From Breoghania sp. L-A4 (GTDB lineage Bacteria > Pseudomonadota > Alphaproteobacteria > Rhizobiales > Stappiaceae), in the NCBI RefSeq assembly GCF_003432385.1, contig NZ_CP031841.1, positions 4,944,501 through 5,008,500 on the forward strand: a stretch of DNA of 64,000 nt. Reading direction: 5' to 3'. Position 1 is the first letter of the stretch. Every line of letters begins with the position of its first letter. Under the pieces are notes generated by a model. The model did not search any database, had not been told where the DNA came from, and saw nothing but the letters and a program-made list of their open reading frames with translations. The translations under genes and the position numbers were made by a program. Below, piece by piece: positions 19,672-29,812 of this stretch.

Positions 19672-21069
19672 CTATTGCGCCGCCTTGGAGCCGCCGAACC
19701 AGCGCGACACCACGTCGCTGACGGCGGCGATGCTGGATTTCTTTTCTTTCGGCTTGGGCAGCGATTCGGTGGTGACCGGGTCCGCCTGCGGCTGCATGAT
19801 CTCCGCCGCCGCGGCCGCACCCGTGTTGGTCTCGACAGATTGGGGAGACGCGGCGGGCACCGGCGGCATGATCAGCGGGGTGCTCGGGCTCGTCTCCACG
19901 GCCTGCTGTTCGGGCAAGCGCTGATCCTCGGGCACATCCGGGGCCTTGTCGCGCTTGAACAACCCGCCGAACAATCCGCCCGATTCTTTCGCGGTGAACG
20001 GCTTCGTCGGATTGCGCGCGGGCACGGGGATTCCCGCATAGGCCATGGCCGCGGGGTCGTCGGAGGGCACACCCTGGGCGTCGGCGTCCGAAACAACGTT
20101 CTGCGTCTCGGCGTCCGCGCTGCCGCCGAAGATCTTGGCGAGCGCCGTGTCGCCGTTCTTCCAGGCTTCCTCGCGCGCCCGCTTGGCTTCTGCCTGCGCG
20201 ACCAGCACCGTCATCTTCTCGTCGTCACGGCGCTGCTTGGCGGCAACGGCCTGCTGGATCGGCGCGGGCACCTGATAGGCCGGGCATTCCTTGTCGGCGA
20301 TGAACTTGTCGCGGTCGTTCTCGAGCTGCGCATCGAACACGTAGCGCTTGCCGCAGACATCGACCTTGGGCACCAGCCGCGTCACCTCGAAGTGGTCGTA
20401 GCCTTCCTTGAGCATGCGCCAGAAGGGCATGAACTCGTTGTCCGCGTGCCGGGCCATGTTTTCCGGCGTCATGCGAAACGGATAGGCCTCCACCTGGAAG
20501 TCGCGCTGACCGCCGCGGAACGATTCGCGCGCCAGCGAATAAATCTCCTGGATCTGCTCGTCTTCCATCGCGTAGCAGCCGCGCGAGGAGCACGCGCCGT
20601 GCACCATCAGGTGCTGGCCGGTGCGGCCGTAGGCGCGGTCATAGGCATTGGGATAGCCGAGGTTGAACGACAGGTGATAGGAGGAGTTGGGGTTCATCTG
20701 GCCCGGGCGGATCGTGTAGAATCCTTCCGGCGCCTGGCGGTCGCCTTCCTTGAACTTCGGCCCCAGCTTTCCCGACCATTTGCAGATCGGGTAGCTCTTC
20801 AGCAGCGCGAACTTGCCGTTCGACGTCCGCTTCCAGACCTCAAGCTCGGATTCTTCCTTGAACAGCCGCACCAGGACCGGATCGCCCGGGCTCATGTCCT
20901 TGGACTTCATGTCCGCCTTGATGGCGTAGCTCAGCGGCTGCAGATGCTTGGGTCCATAGCCAAGGCTGTCAGGCTGGCATCCCGCGACGACGCCGGCCAG
21001 CGCACAGGCCGCCGCAAGCCGGGTCCAACCGGCTCCGATCCCAAAGCTGCGCGATGTGTTCGCGGACAT
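19672..21069 (-). CDS. YafK-type L,D-transpeptidase lipoprotein
   Basis: A 465-residue predicted lipoprotein. The lipobox-like VVAG-C places the lipidated cysteine at residue 31. A YkuD/YafK-like catalytic domain spans ~60-170, with H157 and the catalytic C165 in HGACSSRGCYAM. L,D-transpeptidases form 3-3 crosslinks or attach proteins to peptidoglycan; YafK-type (DpaA) enzymes instead release Braun lipoprotein in E. coli. The C-terminal ~200 residues are Lys/Glu-rich and then Pro/Ala/Thr-rich and look disordered. The stop lies well before the convergent region at 19.6 kb. Confidence 0.87.
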   Translation of the reverse strand: MSANTSRSFGIGAGWTRLAAACALAGVVAGCQPDSLGYGPKHLQPLSYAIKADMKSKDMSPGDPVLVRLFKEESELEVWKRTSNGKFALLKSYPICKWSGKLGPKFKEGDRQAPEGFYTIRPGQMNPNSSYHLSFNLGYPNAYDRAYGRTGQHLMVHGACSSRGCYAMEDEQIQEIYSLARESFRGGQRDFQVEAYPFRMTPENMARHADNEFMPFWRMLKEGYDHFEVTRLVPKVDVCGKRYVFDAQLENDRDKFIADKECPAYQVPAPIQQAVAAKQRRDDEKMTVLVAQAEAKRAREEAWKNGDTALAKIFGGSADAETQNVVSDADAQGVPSDDPAAMAYAGIPVPARNPTKPFTAKESGGLFGGLFKRDKAPDVPEDQRLPEQQAVETSPSTPLIMPPVPAASPQSVETNTGAAAAAEIMQPQADPVTTESLPKPKEKKSSIAAVSDVVSRWFGGSKAAQ

Positions 21070-21314
21070 GCACTATCCCTGACTGTCCGGCGCGCTTGCC
21101 GCCGGTTGACCGGTCACCAGCCTAATCCGTTAACCTTTCGCATTTCTTGCCAAAGGCGAGGCTATATTTTGACACCCCTCTCCTCAAGCCGGAATTCGGC
21201 AATTCAATGACCACGCGCGGATTTCTCGCACGCTTCGTCAGCGTCCGGGCGCAAAACAGCTTGGGATCGGGAGTATGCCGCGATTTCGGACAGGTTCGGA
21301 GGAATCCGCCCCGA

Positions 21315-22268
21315 CTAAGTCTTCTGGCCGATCGCGAGGAATTTCTCACGCCGCCGCTGGCGGATTTCCTCGGGCGCGACATTGTCAAAGCCCTCAAGCG
21401 CCGACTCGATAGCGTCACCGGCCGCCCTGATCACCTGCACCGGCTCGCGATGCGCGCCGCCGACGGGCTCGGTGACGATCTCGTCGACCACGCCGAGCCT
21501 CAGCAGGTCCTGGGCGGTGATCTTCATGTTGGTGGCCGCGTCCTGCGCACGCGCCGAATCGCGCCACAGAATGGAGGCCGCACCTTCCGGCGAGATCACG
21601 CTGTAGATCGAGTGTTCCAGCATGATCACGTGATTGGTCGCGGCGATCGCGATGGCGCCGCCGGATCCGCCCTCGCCGATGACCAGCGCGACATTGGGCA
21701 CGGTCGCCTTCAGGCACGCGGCGGTGGAGCGGGCGATCGCCTCGGCCTGGCCGCGTTCCTCGGCGCCGATGCCGGGATAGGCGCCGGCTGTGTCGACGAG
21801 CGAAACCACGGGGATCTGAAAACGCTCGGCCAGTTCCATGATGCGCACCGCCTTGCGGTAGCCCTCGGGCCGCGCCATGCCGAAATTGTGCTTCAGCCGG
21901 CTCTTCGTGTCATGGCCCTTTTCCTGGCCGATCAGGGCGACGGAGCGGCCGCGAAAGCGCCCGAAGCCGGCGATGATCGCGTGATCCTCCGCAAACTTGC
22001 GGTCGCCGGCCAGCGGCGTGAAGTCTTCCACCAGGCGATTGACATAGTCGCTCATGTGCGGACGGTCGGGATGGCGCGCCACCAGCGTCTTCTGCCAGGG
22101 CGTCAGCTTCGCATAGAGTTCAGCGAGCGCCTGGCTGGCCTTGGCCTCGAGCCGCGCGATCTCGCCGGCGACGTCGACGGTCTCGCCTTCCTTGGTGAGC
22201 GTTTGCAGCTCATGCACCTTGCCCTCGAGATTGGCCACCGCTTTTTCGAATTCAAGATAGCTGCGCAT
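21315..22268 (-). CDS. accA: Acetyl-CoA carboxylase carboxyltransferase subunit alpha
   Basis: A 317-residue AccA. Together with AccD it moves carboxyl groups from biotin-BCCP to acetyl-CoA, making malonyl-CoA for fatty acid synthesis. The N-terminal helix (YLEFEKAVANLEGKVHELQ) and the crotonase-fold core with ETPGAYPG-like DTAGAYPGIGAEERGQAEAIA, GEGGSGGAIAI and the SPEGAASILWRD segment are standard. The start at 22268 is where family similarity begins; the frame upstream to 22556 looks like non-coding read-through. Its partners accD/accBC are not in the window. Confidence 0.96.
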   Translation of the reverse strand: MRSYLEFEKAVANLEGKVHELQTLTKEGETVDVAGEIARLEAKASQALAELYAKLTPWQKTLVARHPDRPHMSDYVNRLVEDFTPLAGDRKFAEDHAIIAGFGRFRGRSVALIGQEKGHDTKSRLKHNFGMARPEGYRKAVRIMELAERFQIPVVSLVDTAGAYPGIGAEERGQAEAIARSTAACLKATVPNVALVIGEGGSGGAIAIAATNHVIMLEHSIYSVISPEGAASILWRDSARAQDAATNMKITAQDLLRLGVVDEIVTEPVGGAHREPVQVIRAAGDAIESALEGFDNVAPEEIRQRRREKFLAIGQKT

Positions 22269-22645
22269 GAGAATGGTCACTCGTGAGGTAGGTCTGATCG
22301 GGCCCGTGCCCTGTCGTATTCCAGTTCGCGCCCCATCCCGGTTCGCGCGCCCGTCTCGGGCGCCCTGAACCGGCGGATTCCGGAGCGGATTCGGACCATG
22401 GTGCGTCGGGCAGGAAGCCGTATGGGCTGGTCGCGGCCGCACTATCTGTCCGAAAATCGGCTGAAACGGGGCGCCACCAGCGGTTTCACTCGCCGGAGCG
22501 GCCAATGGCCGGACGCGATGCGGCGCGACACTGGCCGCAAGGGGCCGATCTGTCAAGCCGCGGTGGCAAGGCGCCCTGATTTCATGGAATGGCGGCGCGG
22601 GTTTCCCGTAAATGCACCCGCGCCTTCGTAAAACCGGAAATTGTA
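22269..22645. other. Intergenic region upstream of accA
   Basis: About 375 bases between the stop of the DUF3108 gene and the start of accA, both leftward. No convincing gene or hairpin was found. It should contain the accA promoter. Several open frames cross it, but none has a ribosome site or recognisable product. Confidence 0.45.
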
Positions 22646-23524
22646 CTAGCGGCTGGCGTGCTTGCGTTCCCCGGTGCGGATCTCAAGCTTGCGGGCCTGG
22701 ACCACCAGATCGCCGGTCATCGTGCGCATGGAGATCCGATAGGGCAGCAACACGTCGCTGGTCGCCATGGGCGCCAGCCAGATTTCGATGTCGCGATTGT
22801 CGGCCATGTATTTTACCGACTTCTTGGCCGGGCGGTGGCCCGCCACCGGCACCCAGCGCGCGCCGCACACGATCACCGGGCCATCGTAGCCGCGGCCGCT
22901 GACCGTCTGGGTGCTCTTGTACGACAGCTGCACATCATAGCGCGTCCAGCCGTCGAAGATCGGAATGCGCCGGTCGCAGCCCTTGGGCGTCAGCGCCTGG
23001 CCGGCGTTGGCCACCGGCATCAGAATGGCGCTCAGCGGATCGACGATGCCGCGCTGATGGACGCGCGTCACCGGCACCCGGTCCGGTCGCTTGGCGAGTT
23101 GCGGGCTTGTGGCAATGTCGCGCACGTTGCCGCGGGACAGGCCCATCGCGACCCGCGAGGACCGCTCGCTCTCCTCGGAAATCATGTCGTAGCGGTCCGG
23201 CATCACCCTGGTGCCGTGCAGCGAGCCGGTGGCGTAGGCATTGCTCTTTCCCGCAATAATGATGCGCGCCAGGCCAGACGGACGCATGCCGACACGCGCC
23301 GAATAGGCGTCGCCCTGCAGCTCCAGCGACAGCGTGCCCTTTGCGAACACGAAGCCGGCGATGGAGATGTCATAGGCCGCGCCGACGTCGGCGTTCTCCG
23401 CCAGTACGGGTGCCGGCGCAAACGTCAGGGCGCACCCGAGCAGCGCGCCAATGGTACGCAGCGCGCCTGTTGTTTTCGCAAGGGGCCGCGCGACAGCGCT
23501 TCCAACGACTGGTTTACCGAACAC
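22646..23524 (-). CDS. DUF3108 domain-containing exported protein
   Basis: A 292-residue protein with an N-terminal signal peptide ending near residue 42 (VLA-EN). The DUF3108 body follows: AYDISIAGFVFAKGTLSLEL (~50), the GLARIIIAGKSNAYATGSL stretch, RVHQRGIVDPLSAILMP (~150) and a CDRRIPIFDGWTRYDV segment with a conserved cysteine. Such periplasmic proteins are widespread in proteobacteria and of unknown function. It is divergent from rpmB across a 383-base spacer. Confidence 0.85.
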   Translation of the reverse strand: MFGKPVVGSAVARPLAKTTGALRTIGALLGCALTFAPAPVLAENADVGAAYDISIAGFVFAKGTLSLELQGDAYSARVGMRPSGLARIIIAGKSNAYATGSLHGTRVMPDRYDMISEESERSSRVAMGLSRGNVRDIATSPQLAKRPDRVPVTRVHQRGIVDPLSAILMPVANAGQALTPKGCDRRIPIFDGWTRYDVQLSYKSTQTVSGRGYDGPVIVCGARWVPVAGHRPAKKSVKYMADNRDIEIWLAPMATSDVLLPYRISMRTMTGDLVVQARKLEIRTGERKHASR

Positions 23525-23907
23525 CGACTGTCCTCCACACGACCGGATTCCGCGTCACAATTGACGCCGATCCGGCGATCGCGCCGCGTCTGGGAATGCG
23601 TCGCGCGAACGCGGTGCTCCCGTGGCCGATTGTTCGCCAACATGGTAACTGCCGGGTTAACGCCGCGTGCAATATCGATGGCCACGACCCGCCGGTTCCC
23701 GCGCTTTCGGCCTTGACGCCGCAAATCCGCATCACTATACCGAGGCAACTTTCCGACAGGAGCGGGATGCTGCCTCCCGGGTGCCCACCGCGTATGGCAC
23801 CGAGCGTACGGCAATGAACCGCCAACTGTCTTCCGAAAAATCGGCTGCTTTCGCCGAAACCGCCAACCGAACCGGCCCGGCCGGTCAGTAATATAAAGGG
23901 TGTACCC
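23525..23907. other. Divergent promoter region between DUF3108 gene and rpmB
   Basis: A 383-base spacer with no supportable gene. It must hold the outward promoters of both neighbours. The last ~30 bases before rpmB contain TAATATAAAGGGTG, which combines an AT-rich stretch and an AAGGG ribosome site. I did not find a clear -35/-10 pair in the rest. Confidence 0.45.
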
Positions 23908-24195
23908 ATGGCTCGACGGTGCGAACTCACCGGCAAGGGTGTGCTGACAGGTAACAACGTCAGCCACGCGAAGAACCGCTCGCGGCGCCGGTTCCTGCCC
24001 AATCTGTGCAATGTCACGATGATGAGCGAAGCGCTTGGCCAGTCCATCCGCATGCGCGTCAGCGCCAACGCACTGCGCTCGGTTGAGCATCGCGGCGGAC
24101 TGGATGCGTTCCTGGTCAAGGCAAGTGCCGATGATCTGTCGCTGAAGGCCAAGCAGCTCAAGCGCGACATCCAGAACAAGCTGGCGGCCGTCTAA
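23908..24195 (+). CDS. rpmB: 50S ribosomal protein L28
   Basis: A 95-residue basic protein of the large ribosomal subunit. The start [21 protein letters not shown] and the [11 protein letters not shown] segment are diagnostic of L28. The single N-terminal cysteine is present, but the full four-cysteine zinc motif of the C+ form is not. It stands alone, has an AAGGG ribosome site, and is followed by a strong intrinsic terminator. Confidence 0.97.
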   Translation: MARRCELTGKGVLTGNNVSHAKNRSRRRFLPNLCNVTMMSEALGQSIRMRVSANALRSVEHRGGLDAFLVKASADDLSLKAKQLKRDIQNKLAAV

Positions 24196-24236
24196 CGACG
24201 GCTGCGTCGCGCCACGCGCGGCACCCAAGAATTCCG

Positions 24237-24279
24237 ATAGCGCCGCCCGGCTTGTCCGGCGGCGCTATTTGGCGTTTTG
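24237..24279 (+). terminator. Intrinsic terminator of rpmB
   Basis: A perfect 11-bp stem (ATAGCGCCGCC / GGCGGCGCTAT, 24237-24268) with a 10-base loop, followed by TTGGCGTTTT. It lies 41 bases after the rpmB stop and between two convergent genes. It may also act on transcripts arriving from the right. Confidence 0.8.
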
Positions 24280-24317
24280 ACCCCGGATGTTTCCGGCACG
24301 AGACCCGCTGGCGCCGC

Positions 24318-25457
24318 TTAGGGCTTGGCGCGCGGCTGCGCTCCCGTGGAGGCCGCGTCGGGCGCCACCGCATCGGGTCCGTCCATGGAGCCCGGCTGCG
24401 GCGCATCGATCAGCCGAAAACGCAGCAGCACGGTGCGCTGCAGGACCGATTGATTGTCGTCGGAAATCATCGTGATGATGGTCTGCCCGGCGGCATTCTG
24501 GTGCACCGCCAGGCCTTCCATGTTGTCGATCTGGTGACGCAGGTCCGCCTCCATCACCAGGCTCGCGTCGATAGCGCCGCCGCGGCCGAGATCCGCGCCC
24601 CTGATCCGGCGCAGCCGCATGCCGAGCCCGTACCGCAGGTTGAAGCGCCGTTCGAGCACCAGAAGATCGCCGCCGGGCAGAAAGGCCGCGTCGGTGACGT
24701 CGAAGTCATCGCTTTGGCGCAGGCGGAACGAAGTTTCCCTGCCGGGTCCGAAAATCCAGCCCGGGTTGCCGGGACGCTCCTGAGGATCCCGCTCGGCGAT
24801 TCCCACCAGCGCGCCCTTCAGCGGCCCGTCTGCGGCACTCGCCGCCAGCCCTTCCAGCCCCTTGTTGCCATCCAGCGTCTTGATCGCCGCCGGCGCCTTG
24901 ACGCGCCGCGCAAGTCCGCCGGGTATGCTCTGCGCTCCGTCCCAAGCCAGAACGCGGTGCTGCTGTTCGAAGGCCACGAAAATCGTCCCGCCGTCCGGCG
25001 TCATTGTCAGGGCTTCCGCGTCGCCGCGATGCCGGTTGTCCAGCGAGACGCCCTTTTTATCGAGGACCGGCCCCATCGTGGCCTCGGTGACATCCAGCGG
25101 CGTACCGTCGGCGTCCTGGCTGATGCGTGCCGAAAACCAGTTGCCCCGGTCGCTGACGGCCAGGAGCCGTTCCCCCTGCCGCAGGCTGAGCAGGCCGGAA
25201 AATCCACCGAACCGCGGATCGCTTGAGGAAATTCTCAGCCCACCGAGCCACTCGAGTTGGCCGAACACCTTCTCCGCCGGATAGCGGCCGCGAAAGCCGC
25301 CCAGCGGCTCCGCGCTGATCGCAACCGGCGTCGCGCCGGCGGCCGCGGCGTTCGACGACGCAAGAAGGGGCATCGCGCAAACGGCCGCGAGACCCAGAAC
25401 ACCCGCGAGGCCGCCGCGCGGCCCGTGGCGCGGCCACATTGGCGCCACCGAGCACAT
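24318..25457 (-). CDS. Esterase-like activity of phytase family protein (exported)
   Basis: A 379-residue exported protein of the 'phytase-like' (esterase-like activity of phytase) family, predicted as a beta-propeller. Residues 1-38 include a signal peptide ending near SNAAAA. Family motifs include GFSGLLSL, LLAVSDRGNWFSA, DAEALTMTPDGG and NMEGLAVHQ. Members often carry weak phosphatase or esterase activity; the substrate is unknown. The ATG overlaps the cobT stop as TGATG, so the two are probably translated in a coupled way. An alternative ATG lies at 25439. Confidence 0.82.
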   Translation of the reverse strand: MCSVAPMWPRHGPRGGLAGVLGLAAVCAMPLLASSNAAAAGATPVAISAEPLGGFRGRYPAEKVFGQLEWLGGLRISSSDPRFGGFSGLLSLRQGERLLAVSDRGNWFSARISQDADGTPLDVTEATMGPVLDKKGVSLDNRHRGDAEALTMTPDGGTIFVAFEQQHRVLAWDGAQSIPGGLARRVKAPAAIKTLDGNKGLEGLAASAADGPLKGALVGIAERDPQERPGNPGWIFGPGRETSFRLRQSDDFDVTDAAFLPGGDLLVLERRFNLRYGLGMRLRRIRGADLGRGGAIDASLVMEADLRHQIDNMEGLAVHQNAAGQTIITMISDDNQSVLQRTVLLRFRLIDAPQPGSMDGPDAVAPDAASTGAQPRAKP

Positions 25458-27358
25458 CAGGCGCGCCGTCTGCGCGTGCCGCGCCTCGTGTCGGTCTTGG
25501 GCGTCTCATCGAACAGATCCGCGAGTTGGTCGGTCATCGCGCCGGCCAGTTCATCCGCGTCGACTATGGTCACCGCGCGCTTGTAGTAACGGGTCACGTC
25601 ATGGCCGATGCCGATGGCGTTCAGTTCCACCGGAGAGCGGTTCTCGATCTCGTCGATCACGTGGCGCAGGTGACGTTCGAGATAGTTTCCGGGATTGACC
25701 GACAAGGTGCAGTCGTCGACCGGCGCGCCGTCGGAGATCACCATCAGGATGCGCCGCGCTTCCGGCCGCGCCAGCAGGCGGGTGTGCGCCCATTCGAGCG
25801 CCTCGCCGTCGATGTTTTCCTTGAGCAGCCCCTCGCGCATCATCAGCCCGAGATTGCGGCGCGCGCGCCGCCACGGCGCGTCCGCCGACTTGTAGATGAT
25901 ATGACGCAGGTCGTTCAACCGCCCCGGGGTCGCGGGCTTCTCCGCCTGCAGCCACGCCTCGCGCGCCTGCCCGCCCTTCCACGCACGCGTCGTGAAACCG
26001 AGAATCTCCACCTTGACGCCGCAACGTTCCAGCGTACGCGCCAGGATATCGGCGCACGCCGCGGCCACGGTGATCGGTCGGCCGCGCATGGAGCCCGAAT
26101 TGTCCAGCAGCAGCGTAACGATTGTGTCGCGGAAATCCGTCTCGTGTTCGTGCTTGAAGGCCAGCGGCTGCATCGGGTCCATGATGATGCGCGCCAGCCG
26201 CGCGGAATCGAGGATCCCTTCTTCCTGGTCGAAATCCCAAGCCCGGCTCTGCTGCGCCATCAGCCGCCGCTGCAGCCGGTTGGCGAGCCGCGCCACGGCG
26301 CCCTGCAGGTTGACCAGCTGCTTGTCGAGAAAGCCGCGCAACCGGTCGAGTTCGGCCGCGTCGCACAGGTCTTCGGCGGAGACCACCTCGTCGAACGCGG
26401 TGGAGAAGACCTTGTAGTCGGACACCGGAGGCTGGTTGGAGAAGGGGAAATCCTGCCGGTCGGCGTCGCCTGAATCCTCGGCGTCCGCGTCCGCGTCGGT
26501 GTCCTGGAACTCCTCGGAGTAGCTTTCACCGGACTCCTGTTCGCCCGCGTCCTGCTCGTCGCCGGACATCTCGCCGTCCTGCGAATCCGTGCCCTCGTCG
26601 CCTTCGGTGTCCTCGTTGTCGCCCGACGTCGCATCCGAGCGCTCGTCCTGACCCTCTTCCTGGTCCTGGTCGTCCTGATCTTCGGGATTTTCCGATCCCA
26701 GTTCGTCGGCCATGTCGAGATCGGCGAGCAGATCGCGCACCGTCTGCGCGAAACCCTTCTGGTTGTCGACGCAGGTGGAGAGCGAATCCAGCGTGCGACC
26801 GCCCTTCTCCTCCACCCATTGCCGCCAGGCATCGACCAGGGGCGCCGCGTTCCGCGGCGGTCTTTGGCCGGTCAGCCGCTCACGCACCATCAGCGCCAGG
26901 GCTTCCTCCAGCGGCGCATCGGACTGAGAGGCGATTTTTTCCGCCTCGCCCGCGTAGCGCTGTTCCAGCATGGCGGTGATATTGCCGGCCACCCCGGCCA
27001 TCGCCCGCGCGCCGATGGCCTCGCAGCGCGCCTGCTCCACGGCCTCGAAGATCGTGCGCGCGTTCTGGCCTTCCGGCGCCAGTTGCCGGTGCACCTTGGG
27101 ATCGTGGCAGGCCATTCGCAGCGCCAGCGCGTCGCCGTGGCCGCGGGTGACCGCGATATCGCGGGCGCTCGGCTTGCGCGGCAGCTCCGGCAACCGCGCC
27201 CGCTCGCCGCTGACGCCGGGCTGGTCCGAGGAAAACACCACCTCCAGCTCCGGGTCGCGCGCGATCGCCCGCATGGTGACGGACACCGCGCGCTTGAACG
27301 TGTCGTTGGGCAAATCGCCTCGCCCGCCCGGATTGCTGTTGCTGCCCGGCCCTGCCAT
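25457..27358 (-). CDS. cobT: Cobaltochelatase subunit CobT
   Basis: A 633-residue subunit of the aerobic ATP-dependent cobalt chelatase CobNST, which inserts cobalt into hydrogenobyrinic acid a,c-diamide. It has the usual layout: an N-terminal CobT domain, a long Asp/Glu-rich linker (~215-300) and a C-terminal von Willebrand A domain with the MIDAS motif DNSGSMRG (~410). [10 protein letters not shown] lies further on. It follows cobS after one intervening exported protein. CobN is not in the window. Confidence 0.96.
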   Translation of the reverse strand: MAGPGSNSNPGGRGDLPNDTFKRAVSVTMRAIARDPELEVVFSSDQPGVSGERARLPELPRKPSARDIAVTRGHGDALALRMACHDPKVHRQLAPEGQNARTIFEAVEQARCEAIGARAMAGVAGNITAMLEQRYAGEAEKIASQSDAPLEEALALMVRERLTGQRPPRNAAPLVDAWRQWVEEKGGRTLDSLSTCVDNQKGFAQTVRDLLADLDMADELGSENPEDQDDQDQEEGQDERSDATSGDNEDTEGDEGTDSQDGEMSGDEQDAGEQESGESYSEEFQDTDADADAEDSGDADRQDFPFSNQPPVSDYKVFSTAFDEVVSAEDLCDAAELDRLRGFLDKQLVNLQGAVARLANRLQRRLMAQQSRAWDFDQEEGILDSARLARIIMDPMQPLAFKHEHETDFRDTIVTLLLDNSGSMRGRPITVAAACADILARTLERCGVKVEILGFTTRAWKGGQAREAWLQAEKPATPGRLNDLRHIIYKSADAPWRRARRNLGLMMREGLLKENIDGEALEWAHTRLLARPEARRILMVISDGAPVDDCTLSVNPGNYLERHLRHVIDEIENRSPVELNAIGIGHDVTRYYKRAVTIVDADELAGAMTDQLADLFDETPKTDTRRGTRRRRA

Positions 27359-27364
27359 TGCCGC

Positions 27365-27850
27365 CTACCTCTTTACAATTGCGGGGTCCAGGACATCGAT
27401 CTCGACATCCTCGACCCGCGCACCCGACAGGAGAATCTGCGCCTCATCGACCGCCTGCAACGACAGCGAACTGATGCCCTGGTTCATGCCGCCGTATTTG
27501 ACGAGAAAGAACCCGTCGAACACGTGAAATCCATGCTGAAGACTGTGTCCCTGCGTGGCCACGATCTCCGTTTCCATGTCGGGCCCCGGCTTGTAGGTGA
27601 CGAACATCTCGCCATCCACATAGGCCTGCACCTGGCCGTCCCGGGAGCCGCTCCCGTCCTCGAAGGAGACCTTCAGGCCGACGATCGAATCCACCGAGTC
27701 GGAAAGAAACCCCTCCAGCGCCGCGAAGTTGTCATCCGTCACCGTGCCGTTGACCCGGTGGATCACCGCCGCCGCCGCGGCTGTCCCCGTCTGCAAGGCG
27801 ACCGGCGACAGCAGCAGCAACGCCAGGAAGGCGCGTCGGAACCCGGTCAT
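27365..27850 (-). CDS. Hypothetical exported protein between cobS and cobT
   Basis: A 161-residue protein with a clear signal peptide (residues 1-27, ending AAA-AV). The mature part is beta-rich and acidic, has no cysteines, and matches no family I know. It begins one base before the cobS stop region and ends six bases before cobT, so it is embedded in the chelatase operon. Position suggests co-expression with cobalamin genes, but an exported protein has no obvious role in the cytoplasmic chelatase. Confidence 0.75.
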   Translation of the reverse strand: MTGFRRAFLALLLLSPVALQTGTAAAAAVIHRVNGTVTDDNFAALEGFLSDSVDSIVGLKVSFEDGSGSRDGQVQAYVDGEMFVTYKPGPDMETEIVATQGHSLQHGFHVFDGFFLVKYGGMNQGISSLSLQAVDEAQILLSGARVEDVEIDVLDPAIVKR

Positions 27851-27851
27851 C

Positions 27852-28838
27852 CTAGCTCAGCGCCACATTGACCGATGATTCCGGCAGATCCTCGCCAAAG
27901 CAGCGCTGATAGAACTCGGACACCACCGGGCTTTCCATCTCGTCGCACTTGTTGAGGAAGGTCATCTTGAAGGCGAAACCGATGTCGCCGAAGATGTCGG
28001 CGTTCTCGGCCCAGGTGATGACCGTACGCGGGCTCATGACGGTCGACAGGTCGCCGTTCATGAAGGCGTTGCGGGTCATGTCGGCGACGCGCACCATCTT
28101 GGAAACGATGTCGCGGCCTTTCTCGTTCTGGAAGAATTTCGCCTTCGACAGGACGATTTCCACCTCGTTGTCATGCGGCAGATAGTTCAACGTGGTGACG
28201 ATCGACCAGCGGTCCATCTGGCCCTGGTTGATCTGCTGCGTGCCGTGATAGAGACCAGAGGTATCGCCCAGGCCCACCGTATTGGCCGTGGCGAACAGGC
28301 GAAAGGCCGGATGCGGCTTGATGACGCGGTTCTGGTCGAGCAGCGTCAGGCGGCCGGAGGCCTCCAGCACGCGCTGGATCACGAACATCACGTCCGGACG
28401 GCCCGCGTCGTATTCGTCGAACACCAGCGCCGTGTTGGTCTGCAGCGCCCAGGGCAGGATTCCGTCGCGAAATTCGGTGACCTGCATGCCGTCCTTGAGA
28501 ACGATGGCGTCCTTGCCGATCAGATCGATGCGCGAGATATGCGCATCGAGATTGACGCGCACGCACGGCCAGTTGAGCCGGGCGGCGACCTGCTCGATAT
28601 GCGTCGATTTGCCGGTGCCGTGATACCCCGTCACCATCACGCGGCGGTTGCGCGCGAAGCCGGCGAGAATGGCAAGCGTCGTCGGTCTGTCAAACAGATA
28701 GTCGGGGTCGAGATCCGGAACATGCTCGGTAACCTGTGAATAGGCCGGCACGTCCAGGTCGCTGTCGATTCCGAACACCTGCCTGACGGAGATTGTCATG
28801 TCGGGCATGTCGGCGTGTGTCTCTACGGCTTCAGTCAT
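27852..28838 (-). CDS. cobS: Cobaltochelatase subunit CobS (AAA+ ATPase)
   Basis: A 328-residue MoxR-like AAA+ ATPase that powers cobalt insertion with CobT and CobN. The Walker A motif is [10 protein letters not shown] near residue 75, Walker B is LVFDEYDAG near 140, and [19 protein letters not shown] follows. The N-terminal [18 protein letters not shown] segment is typical of CobS. A GGAGG site lies just upstream of the ATG. It heads the cobS / exported protein / cobT / phytase-like run of leftward genes. Confidence 0.96.
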   Translation of the reverse strand: MTEAVETHADMPDMTISVRQVFGIDSDLDVPAYSQVTEHVPDLDPDYLFDRPTTLAILAGFARNRRVMVTGYHGTGKSTHIEQVAARLNWPCVRVNLDAHISRIDLIGKDAIVLKDGMQVTEFRDGILPWALQTNTALVFDEYDAGRPDVMFVIQRVLEASGRLTLLDQNRVIKPHPAFRLFATANTVGLGDTSGLYHGTQQINQGQMDRWSIVTTLNYLPHDNEVEIVLSKAKFFQNEKGRDIVSKMVRVADMTRNAFMNGDLSTVMSPRTVITWAENADIFGDIGFAFKMTFLNKCDEMESPVVSEFYQRCFGEDLPESSVNVALS

Positions 28839-29023
28839 CGATCCTCCGCTGGCCCCAGCTGCGGGGCATACGAACGTGGGAGAGGTTTGCGGCGCAGACT
28901 AAGGCATGCGGTTGCCGCGGCCTAGAGCGCATTGCGCGAAAATGGATACGGTTTCAGGGAGGGAAGGCACCGAGAAACCCGGATCCGGAAGTCCGGTTAC
29001 CGGTCTGGACCGGCCCGTGGCGG

Positions 29024-29659
29024 CTAGCAGAGCCCGGCCTGTTTGAGGATGTTGTAGGCCTTGATGATTTCGCTGAGCTGGTCCTCGCTGGATCGGTCGC
29101 CCCCGTTGGCGTCCGGGTGATGCAGTTTGACCAGCTCCTTGTAGCGCGCCTTGATTTCAGGCCCCCTGGCGGTGCCGTCAAGATTGAGCACGCCCAGCGA
29201 GCGGCGCTCCAGCGCCAGCAGCTTGCGTTGCCGCGTCTGCTGCACCGGATCGGGCCGCGTCGCGCGCTCGCCGTCAAACAGGCTGAACGGATCCTGCATG
29301 CCGGAGAAGCCCGCATCGGGGCCCTTCGCCGCCTTCTTTTCGTCAACCCCCATCCGCCATGTCGGCCGGTGCCCGGTCAGCGCGTCCTTCTGGAAGGTGC
29401 GCACCTGGGTGTCGTTCATGCCGTCGAAATAGTTGTAGGACTTGTTGTATTCACGCACGTGGTCGATGCAGAAGTTCAGATACTGCCCTTCCGCGCCACG
29501 GCCCTTCGGCGCCCGGTGCGGTCCGGCGAGGTCACAGCCTTCCCATTGGCACATGGGCCCCGTGTCCACGCGCGGGGCCTGCTTGCCCCGCTTGGATCCC
29601 TTGGCACCCTTGGCGCCCTTGATGCGGATGCTGTCGAAGATTTTGGAATCGAGTTTCAT
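29024..29659 (-). CDS. J-domain (DnaJ-like) protein
   Basis: A 211-residue protein with the J domain at its C-terminal end (~150-211), including the catalytic HPD motif in KLHHPDANGGD. The N-terminal ~45 residues are basic, and the middle contains MCQWEGCDLAGPHRAP, a possible metal or RNA-contact segment with two cysteines. This C-terminal-J architecture is common next to cobS and bolA in alphaproteobacteria. It probably stimulates DnaK ATPase on a specific client, which is unknown. Confidence 0.87.
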   Translation of the reverse strand: MKLDSKIFDSIRIKGAKGAKGSKRGKQAPRVDTGPMCQWEGCDLAGPHRAPKGRGAEGQYLNFCIDHVREYNKSYNYFDGMNDTQVRTFQKDALTGHRPTWRMGVDEKKAAKGPDAGFSGMQDPFSLFDGERATRPDPVQQTRQRKLLALERRSLGVLNLDGTARGPEIKARYKELVKLHHPDANGGDRSSEDQLSEIIKAYNILKQAGLC

Positions 29660-29812
29660 TTCGTCATTCTGGCTTCAAGCTGGTATCGGAACACGGGAGG
29701 CGGTCTCCGAAACCGCGCGACAGGATGGGTGCAGCATAGGTGCAGCGCCGATGGGCGTCGAATCTGTAGCGTTGCAGATGGCGCAGCCGAAATAAGTAGC
29801 AACGGAACGGCC

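Noticed and set aside
23907-24318. Possible small RNA downstream of rpmB
   Set aside because: The only structure is a simple intrinsic terminator explained by rpmB.
25439-26473. A 344-codon frame antisense to cobT
   Set aside because: Arg/Val/His-rich shadow of cobT; no domain or ribosome site.
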